Shown here one piece after another: positions 7,953-14,039 of a DNA stretch of 20,868 bases. The notes under the pieces are model-generated. The model was not told where the DNA came from. It saw nothing but the letters and a program-made list of their open reading frames with translations, and searched no databases. The stretch spans positions 1 through 20,868 of the forward strand of contig DASUNQ010000094.1 of the NCBI GenBank assembly GCA_036277075.1. The letters run 5' to 3'. The DNA comes from DASUNQ01 sp036277075 (GTDB taxonomy: Bacteria; Acidobacteriota; Thermoanaerobaculia; Multivoradales; UBA5704). Positions within the stretch are counted from its first letter, which is position 1, and each line of letters opens with the position of its first letter. A program made the translations under genes and the position numbers.

Positions 7953-8178
7953 AACCAGTGGTCGGCTGGCGTCAAATCTCCTCGGCCCTTTTAAACTCAA
8001 AACTCATGATGCGGGCGATTCGCCGGCCGGAAGGGGGCGTGTCGCCTCCCTGGTGGGCCTTTTCTCACCTGGGGACGCTACCGCTTGTGCGGGTCGGCGG
8101 AGGCGCAGCTTCCGTCTCGGTGCTCCTGCGTACTGAGGTACTTGGCTCTCGGACTCGGGAGCAGAAGCGAAGCTTAGG

Positions 8179-8195
8179 CGCGCTCAGCGAGCGCG
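8179..8195 (-). terminator. hairpin at the end of the antitoxin-like remnant
   Basis: CGCGCTC (8179-8185) and GAGCGCG (8189-8195) form a 7-bp stem with a 3-nt loop that overlaps the ancestral stop codon (8186-8184). Downstream on the minus strand the sequence is only mildly T-rich, so this is a terminator candidate for the DUF5655 operon rather than a clear intrinsic terminator. Confidence 0.35.
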
Positions 8196-8395
8196 GGGAA
8201 CCTCCTGCTTCGCGAGATCGAGGAGGAGACGCAGAGCGCGGTTGACCGACTCGGAATCCTTGAAGGCCTCGGCCACGTCCGCGTCGAGCAGGACCATGTT
8301 CGTGCCCTGACGGTACCGCTCGTAGTACTTGCCGTGCACCGCTTCGGAGAGTCGTACTCCGGCAGCAGATCGTCGTCCTCAGGTTCCTGATTCAT
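8184..8395 (-). pseudogene. small antitoxin-like gene, copy 1, broken by a 1-bp deletion
   Basis: The ATG at 8395 has a strong GGAGG four nt upstream and lies 23 nt after the DUF5655 stop. It reads MNQEPEDDDLLPEYD and then leaves frame: copy 2 has GACTTCTCC where this copy has GACTCTCC. Restoring one base gives about 70 residues continuing FSEAVHGKYYERYRQGTN, then MVLLDADVAEAFKDSESVN and RALRLLLDLA, ending at the TGA at 8186-8184. That restored protein belongs to a widespread family of small proteins (GKYYxRYxxGTNxVLLDxDVAxxFxxSESVNxALRLLL). From memory the family is usually annotated as hypothetical; its strand-then-helix pattern resembles ribbon-helix-helix antitoxins. As read, the frameshifted frame ends at 8174. 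It may be a true pseudogene or a sequencing error. Confidence 0.8.
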
Positions 8396-8418
8396 GGCGC
8401 CTCCATTTGTCCGAGAAG

Positions 8419-8775
8419 CTAGCCCGCCAGCTCGTACGCCTGCCGTAGCCATCCGAGCAGCTCTGCGTCGACCTCTTCGGGCCGCTCCAGCCGCACCTCG
8501 TGGTGCCAGCGGTTCGCCGAGACCTGCTCGCGCTTGGCGATACGGTGGCTGGGGATGTCGGCGGCGGCCTTGAGGGTGAGGATCAGCGCGTTGCGGCGGG
8601 TGGCGACGCCTGCGAAGGCCGTCTTGCGGACGAGGTGGATGGAGGTCTTCTTCGCCTCCTCGCGCACCGGCCCGAGCTTCTTCGCCGCCGCGAGGACTAC
8701 CCGGTACGTTGCCTCGACTTCCGGGGCGCGGTTCTCGAAGTGTTCCGCGGCCGTGTGCTCGTCTGTCGCCGGCAT
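8419..8775 (-). CDS. DUF5655-family protein
   Basis: This 118-aa protein matches the DUF5655 pattern as I know it: an N-terminal HFENRAPEVEATYRVV helix, LGPVREEAKKTSIHLVRKTAFAGV (given here in parts: LGPVREEAKKTS, IHLVRKTAFAGV), a strand NALILTLKA, HRIAKREQV, the segment NRWHHEVRLERPEEVDAEL, and a terminal WLRQAYELAG helix. The function of the domain is unknown; it occurs alone or fused to other DUFs. The start at 8775 has no Shine-Dalgarno, but a -10-like TAAACT lies 9 nt upstream, suggesting a nearly leaderless mRNA. The small antitoxin-like gene follows 23 nt downstream, so the pair resembles a toxin-antitoxin cassette. The 21-bp repeat array begins about 57 nt upstream of the start and may carry its regulatory region. 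Confidence 0.8.
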   Translation of the reverse strand: MPATDEHTAAEHFENRAPEVEATYRVVLAAAKKLGPVREEAKKTSIHLVRKTAFAGVATRRNALILTLKAAADIPSHRIAKREQVSANRWHHEVRLERPEEVDAELLGWLRQAYELAG

Positions 8776-8784
8776 GGTTGGCGC

Positions 8785-8790
8785 AGTTTA
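8785..8790 (-). promoter_or_regulatory. candidate -10 element for the DUF5655 gene
   Basis: TAAACT on the minus strand (8790-8785) is nine nt before the ATG at 8775. No Shine-Dalgarno is present and no good -35 is visible; the region upstream runs into the 21-bp array. Confidence 0.3.
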
Positions 8791-8831
8791 CGCGCGGACC
8801 AGCAAGGAAGACGGGTGGACGAGAGCGCCGC

Positions 8832-9300
8832 TCAAGCCTACGGGCGCTGCCGGCAAGCGTCCGCATCGCTCCGGCAAGAGGGAAGAAAGGCGGAGCAAGC
8901 GGGAAGACGCCTCCGGCAAGCGGGAAAAGTCTCCGGGCAAGCGGGAAGGAGCTCCGGGCAAGCGCCCCAGGGCTCCGGACAAGCGTCCTTTCGAGGAGTA
9001 CGTCCGCCCGCGGCTCCGTACGCTCGTACCGAGCGAAAGGCTGTTGTTCCGGCGCCTGGGACGCCTGCCCCGACGGCCGGGACGCTTGTACGGAGAGCCG
9101 GTACGCTCGTACCGACGAAAAGTACGCTTGTACCAAGCGCCGGTACGCTTGTCCTTTCCGAATGGACGCTTGTACCTCATAAAAGTACCGGGTACCTGGC
9201 CAAAGTACGCCTGTACTTTCCGTCGGTACGCTTGTACTTCCGGAAAGTACGCTTGTCCTTCATAAAAGTACCGGGTACCTAGCGAGAGTACGTTAGTCCC
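8832..9300. repeat. tandem array of about 23 degenerate 21-bp units
   Basis: Units begin at about 8832, 8853, 8874, 8895, 8916, 8937, 8958, 8979, 9000, 9022, 9042, 9063, 9084, 9105, 9126, 9147, 9168, 9189, 9209, 9230, 9251, 9272 and 9292, with only 20- or 22-bp slips. The left third reads like GCAAGCGGGAAGnnGCTCCGG. The right two thirds read like GCTTGTACCnnnnnnnnGTAC. In the right part GTAC-N4-GTAC dyads are perfect at 9018, 9101, 9122, 9205 and 9226, and GTACCGGGTAC occurs at 9185 and 9268. A longer block (CATAAAAGTACCGGGTACCT) recurs at 9178 and 9261, 83 bp apart, hinting at a higher-order unit of four. The 21-bp pitch equals two helical turns, so dyads would lie on one face of the DNA. 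Because 21 is a multiple of three, most frames stay open, giving seven-residue pseudo-repeats. I read it as non-coding, perhaps a protein-binding array upstream of DUF5655. Confidence 0.85.
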
Positions 9301-9301
9301 C

Positions 9302-9318
9302 CGGGCGGAGACCGCCTG
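9302..9318 (-). terminator. hairpin downstream of the Uma2 gene
   Basis: GGCGG (9304-9308) pairs with CCGCC (9312-9316) around a 3-nt loop, and two further pairs (one G-T) extend it to 9302-9318. It lies about 50 nt after the Uma2 stop on the minus strand and just before the repeat array. No T-run follows. Confidence 0.3.
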
Positions 9319-9368
9319 CCTCGGGCTTGGTGCGACTCGGGACACGCAAGGTTGCTTGGGCCTGGAGG

Positions 9369-9929
9369 TTAGTCGCCAAACAGCGTGACGAGCGGCAAAG
9401 AGAAGCCCGCGAGCACCTCCTCTTCGATGAGAAGATCGCCCTCACTGAACTGCCGGACATCGGTAGGCGAGCGGTAGGCGAAGACTTTGCGCAGGCTGGG
9501 GTCGACGACCCAGACGGCCACGACGCCAGCGGCGAAGTAGTCGGCGAGTTTTGCCGTCACGTCACTCCAGCGGTCGTCAGGGGAGAGGATCTCGACGACC
9601 AGCTCGGGGGCGACGTCCAGGTAGCCTTCGGAGCTGCGACGGGCCCAGCGCTCGTCGGAGATGAAGAGGACATCGGCGGCGCGGACGGTGTCGGGGCCCC
9701 GCCGGACGTAGATGCCGACCTCTCCCGACCGGACCTTGCCTTGCCCGGTCTCTCGGGCATAGGCGAGCAGGGCGGCGGCGATGATCGCCTCGATGCCTCC
9801 ATGGAGATCGCCGGTCGGGCTCATCGGCACGATCCTCCCGTCCACCAGCTCGCACGGGCCGAGGTCCGGGCGCCGGTAGAGCTCCTCGCCCGTGACCAAC
9901 CCTTTCTCGATCTGTTCGGTGGCGGCCAT
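9369..9929 (-). CDS. Uma2 family protein (DUF820, putative PD-(D/E)XK nuclease)
   Basis: The product is 186 aa, the usual size for the family. Recognisable positions are an N-terminal ELVDGRIVPMSP (27-38), LHGGIEAIIAAALLAYA (42-58), RAADVLFIS (83-91), PELVVEILSPDDRWSDVTAK (108-127) and the tail YFAAGVVAVWVVDP (131-144). Acidic residues D86 and E113 with K127 are the likely nuclease-fold metal site. Uma2 proteins are abundant in multicellular or complex bacteria such as cyanobacteria, usually as many paralogues; their biological role is unsettled. The start at 9929 lies 25 nt downstream of the small antitoxin-like gene (copy 2), so the two are probably co-transcribed. A GGGA seven nt upstream is a weak ribosome binding site. 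Confidence 0.88.
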   Translation of the reverse strand: MAATEQIEKGLVTGEELYRRPDLGPCELVDGRIVPMSPTGDLHGGIEAIIAAALLAYARETGQGKVRSGEVGIYVRRGPDTVRAADVLFISDERWARRSSEGYLDVAPELVVEILSPDDRWSDVTAKLADYFAAGVVAVWVVDPSLRKVFAYRSPTDVRQFSEGDLLIEEEVLAGFSLPLVTLFGD

Positions 9930-9954
9930 CAGAAGTCCCGGGAGAGTCTAGCTC

Positions 9955-10098
9955 TCAGCCCGCCAATTCAGCGACGTCCGCATCGAGCAGGATCACGTTC
10001 GTGCCCTGCCGGTGCCGCTCGTAATACTTGCCGCGCACCGCTTCGGAGAAGTCGTACTCCGGCAGCAGATCGTCGTCCTCCTCAGGTTCCTGAGTCAT
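9955..10098 (-). CDS. small antitoxin-like protein, copy 2 (C-terminally truncated)
   Basis: This 47-aa frame starts at the ATG at 10098 and reads MTQEPEEDDDLLPEYDFSEA, then VRGKYYERHRQGTNVILLDA and DVAELAG. Over its first 43 codons it is about 92% identical by hand alignment to the region at 8270-8395 (about nine substitutions, one 3-bp indel and the 1-bp indel that breaks copy 1). After DVAE identity stops. The SESVNxALRLLL helix present in copy 1 is replaced by LAG and a stop, so this copy lacks the C-terminal third of the family. AAGG near the start is a weak ribosome binding site. It lies 56 nt after the reductase gene and 25 nt before Uma2. Whether the truncated product is functional is unknown. 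Confidence 0.65.
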   Translation of the reverse strand: MTQEPEEDDDLLPEYDFSEAVRGKYYERHRQGTNVILLDADVAELAG

Positions 10099-10154
10099 AG
10101 CGCCTTCTCTCGGGTCCAGTCGCCAACGTCAACCTCCTCCGGCCCCTCCGCAGT

Positions 10155-11234
10155 CTAGCCCCCATCCCCTACCCGAGGCGCCGGTGAGAGCTCGCCCACC
10201 ACCGCCCCCGGCAGCTCGGTGACGAACCTCCAGCCGAAGGCCTGCGACGGCGTCCAGGCGCCCGGCTCGACGCGGCCGGCAGCCACTCGCTCGGCGCACT
10301 CGACCGCCGAGACGGCGGTGAAGGCGTAGGCCTCGGGGGTCTCGAGGGTGCCGGTGACCGCCGCGCCCGCGGCGTCGCGGACCTCGCCCCACAGGTGGAC
10401 GCGGCCGCGCGCCCGGGCCTTCTCGCCGGGGCCGGTGACCGTCCGCTCGACGCGGCGCTGGAGGAGGCGCTTGATCGGGCCGAGGCCGAGGAGCGGCAGG
10501 AGCGGGCGGGCCAGCCGGGCGCGGCGGATCGCCTTGGGCGGCGCGCCGGAGTAGACGCGGATGTTGGGGATGCCGGTCGAGTGGTACGCGGTCGCGACGT
10601 CGCCCCAGGGGATCGTCATCGCCCAGCGCGGCCCCGGCGCGAAGGGGATCTCGCGCGCGTCCCAGGCCAGCGGCACCGGCACGATCCGGCCCTCCCGCCG
10701 CACCGCGCCGGCGTGGGGGAAGGACTCGATCATCGTCTTGAGCGTGCCGCGGCTCATCGCCGCCCCCTCGCCGTAGAAGGCGAGGACGAGCTCGACCGCG
10801 CCGGGCAGCGCCTCGGCCAGGCGCGCCGCGAGGCAGTCGCTGGGGACGACGTCGAAGCCGGCGCCGGGGAGCAGGACGACGCGCGCGCGCCGCGCCGCAT
10901 CCCGCGCCGCGAGGACCGCCTCGAAGACCGCGATCTCGCCGGTGATGTCGAGGTAGTGGACGCCGGTCGCCAGGCAGACGGAGACCATTCGCGCGCTGGT
11001 GCGCACGAAGGGGCCGGCGCAGTGGAGGACGGCCGCGACGCCGTCGAGGCCGCGGCGGATCGCGCCGGGGTCGTCGAGCGCGAAGGCGCGGTGGGGGAGC
11101 CCGAGCTCGGCGGCGAGGGCGGCGACCGCCGGCGCGTTGCGCCCGGCGAGGACGGGGGAGAGGCCGCGCCGCGCCGCCTCGCGTGCCGCCAGCTCCCCGG
11201 TGTAGCCGTTGGCGCCGTAGAGGAGCCAGGGCAT
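10155..11234 (-). CDS. saccharopine dehydrogenase-like NAD(P)-dependent reductase (trans-acting enoyl reductase-like family)
   Basis: The protein is 359 aa, starting at the ATG at 11234, which shares its A with the purE stop (TGATG). A Rossmann nucleotide-binding motif opens it: LLYGANGYTGELAAREAARRG at residues 4-24, here abbreviated GANGYTG. HCAGPFV (about 70-76), GVHYLDITGE (about 91-100) and GAGFDVVPSDCLA (about 122-134) are the signatures of the saccharopine-dehydrogenase-like/SCCPDH branch. This branch also includes the mycobacterial trans-acting enoyl reductases of lipid synthesis. True saccharopine dehydrogenases of lysine metabolism are not implied. Substrate unknown; a lipid or polyketide-type reduction is the best family-level guess. 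Longer frames reaching to 11807 only overlap purE in another frame and are rejected. Confidence 0.85.
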   Translation of the reverse strand: MPWLLYGANGYTGELAAREAARRGLSPVLAGRNAPAVAALAAELGLPHRAFALDDPGAIRRGLDGVAAVLHCAGPFVRTSARMVSVCLATGVHYLDITGEIAVFEAVLAARDAARRARVVLLPGAGFDVVPSDCLAARLAEALPGAVELVLAFYGEGAAMSRGTLKTMIESFPHAGAVRREGRIVPVPLAWDAREIPFAPGPRWAMTIPWGDVATAYHSTGIPNIRVYSGAPPKAIRRARLARPLLPLLGLGPIKRLLQRRVERTVTGPGEKARARGRVHLWGEVRDAAGAAVTGTLETPEAYAFTAVSAVECAERVAAGRVEPGAWTPSQAFGWRFVTELPGAVVGELSPAPRVGDGG

Positions 11235-11728
11235 CAGGAAGCGCCGGGCAGCTCTTCGCGCAGCACCTGCTCGGCCTGCTCCTGATGGAAGCGGCGGAGG
11301 CGCTCGCGCAGCTCGGGGCGGGCAAGGGCGAGGACGCGCACCGCGAGCAGCGCGGCGTTGACCGCCCCGGCCTTGCCGATCGCCAGGGTCCCCACCGGGA
11401 CGCCGCCCGGCATCTGCACCGTGGCCAGGAGAGCGTCGAGACCCTTGAGCGCCCACCCCTCCATCGGTACGCCGAAGACCGGCAGCGGCGTGTGGGCGGC
11501 GACGACCCCGGCGAGGTGCGCCGACCCGCCGGCCGCGGCGACGATCACCTCGATGCCGCGTCCCTCGGCGGCGAGGACGTACTCGCGCGTCGCGTCCGGC
11601 GTCCGGTGCGCGGACAGCACCCGCGCCTCGTGCGCCACTTCGAACCGCCCCAGCGTCTCGGCGGTGTGCCGCATCGTCTCCCAGTCCGACCGGCTCCCCA
11701 TCAGCACGGCGACGAGCGGTGATGTCAT
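11234..11728 (-). CDS. purE: 5-(carboxyamino)imidazole ribonucleotide mutase
   Basis: The 164-aa product matches class I PurE, which converts N5-CAIR to CAIR in de novo purine synthesis. Motifs in order are VLMGSRSDWETM (8-19), SAHRTPD (39-45), AAAGGSAHLAGVVAAHT (64-80), PVFGVPMEG (83-91) and VQMPGGVPVGTLAIGKAGAVN in two pieces (VQMPGGVPVGT, LAIGKAGAVN). The GSxSDW form points to the bacterial class that depends on PurK, yet purK is not in this window. The ATG at 11728 is six nt after the stop of the RHH gene, and AGGAAG overlapping that stop is its ribosome binding site, so translation is probably coupled. It overlaps the downstream reductase by one base. Confidence 0.95.
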   Translation of the reverse strand: MTSPLVAVLMGSRSDWETMRHTAETLGRFEVAHEARVLSAHRTPDATREYVLAAEGRGIEVIVAAAGGSAHLAGVVAAHTPLPVFGVPMEGWALKGLDALLATVQMPGGVPVGTLAIGKAGAVNAALLAVRVLALARPELRERLRRFHQEQAEQVLREELPGAS

Positions 11729-11734
11729 GACTTC

Positions 11735-11914
11735 CTACTTTGGAGTTGCGGCTGTCGGGAGCGTGGGAGATGAATCGGAGTTGGGAGACTGCTGCTCCAG
11801 GTACCACTTGAGCGCCGCAGCGTACAGCTCGCTACGCGAGACGCCGCGCCGACGCGCCAGCGCCTCGGCTTCCTTGAAGACCGGATCGGGAATCGAGAGG
11901 GTGGCTCTCCTCAT
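11735..11914 (-). CDS. ribbon-helix-helix (CopG-type) antitoxin-like protein, no toxin partner seen
   Basis: The product is 59 aa. MRRATLSIPDPVFKEAEALA then RRRGVSRSELYAAALKWYLE is a textbook ribbon-helix-helix: a beta strand (RATLSIP) for DNA contact, helix A with PVFKEAEALARRRG, and helix B with SRSELYAAALKWYLEQ. The tail (SPNSDSSPTLPTAATPK) is short and disordered. Such proteins are usually antitoxins that repress their own promoter and neutralise a toxin encoded just downstream. Here the downstream gene is purE, six nt away, and no toxin gene is present. There is no Shine-Dalgarno, but TATGCT lies six nt before the ATG. It may be an orphan antitoxin or a regulator of purE. Confidence 0.8.
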   Translation of the reverse strand: MRRATLSIPDPVFKEAEALARRRGVSRSELYAAALKWYLEQQSPNSDSSPTLPTAATPK

Positions 11915-11920
11915 ACCAGC

Positions 11921-11926
11921 AGCATA
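11921..11926 (-). promoter_or_regulatory. candidate -10 element for the RHH-purE-reductase operon
   Basis: TATGCT on the minus strand (11926-11921) ends six nt before the RHH start at 11914, the same distance as the sucA element. No ribosome binding site is visible, consistent with a leaderless transcript. A poor -35 candidate (TGGACT) lies 15 nt upstream. Confidence 0.35.
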
Positions 11927-11988
11927 ACCTGGCGCCTCGCTAGTCCAGCAGCTTGCGGCTGCAGCAATCTCCTCCCGGACTCCCGGTG

Positions 11989-12020
11989 TACGATCCTCCC
12001 CCGCCCGGGCTTCCGCCCGG
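11989..12020 (+). promoter_or_regulatory. acs promoter-proximal region: -10-like box and Shine-Dalgarno hairpin
   Basis: TACGAT (11989-11994) is a candidate -10 for acs. Downstream, CCGGGC (12005-12010) pairs with GCCCGG (12015-12020) across a TTCC tetraloop. The right arm includes the first two G residues of the GGAGGAG Shine-Dalgarno (12019-12025), so the hairpin could partly mask ribosome access. Confidence 0.4.
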
Positions 12021-12032
12021 AGGAGCGCCGCG

Positions 12033-13973
<1,941 letters not shown>

Positions 13974-14039
13974 GCCCAGCGCCGCATCACAACCGCAGCT
14001 CGCCAGCGGCCGCGCCTCGGGCCGCGCAGGAGGTGTGCG

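Larger units (their letters stand above)
7791..8173. other. 383-nt gap upstream of the GHKL operon, no gene recognised
   Basis: The gap separates the GHKL operon from the antitoxin-like remnant; both are on the minus strand. It holds the leader hairpin (7807-7830), a -10-like box and palindrome (7921-7952), and an isolated GTAC-TGAG-GTAC dyad (8130-8141). That dyad matches the core of the repeat array at 8832-9300. Open frames crossing the gap on the plus strand start inside the antisense of the ATPase gene and have no ribosome binding site, so I do not call them genes. No tRNA was seen. Confidence 0.5.

Noticed and set aside
4991..8167. A 10-bp direct repeat (GGAGCAGAAG) at 4991-5000 in the sucA 3' end and at 8158-8167, roughly flanking the low-GC island
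   Set aside because: The match does not extend by even one base with any pattern and was found by eye; ten bases is too short to call an attachment site without an integrase or an empty-site comparison.
5037..8173. A tRNA gene or integrase marking an integration site
   Set aside because: No cloverleaf-like sequence, T-arm or recombinase motif was found on either strand.
8832..9300. The array as a CRISPR
   Set aside because: Units are contiguous, degenerate and only 21 bp, with no unique spacers and no cas genes nearby.
8788..9345. A 185-residue minus-strand frame of seven-residue repeats, and similar plus-strand frames, across the 21-bp array
   Set aside because: A 21-bp repeat keeps most frames open at once, no frame has a ribosome binding site or a favoured codon pattern, and the plus-strand frames begin inside the antisense of DUF5655.
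8419..9965. Shared ending (ELAG plus TGGCGGGCT) between the DUF5655 gene and the truncated copy 2
   Set aside because: It could mark a recombination junction, but the identity is only about nine bases in GC-rich DNA and is within chance.
11235..11807. An N-terminal extension of the reductase gene to 11807
   Set aside because: The extension lies over purE in another frame and precedes the Rossmann motif that normally starts the protein; TGATG coupling supports the start at 11234.
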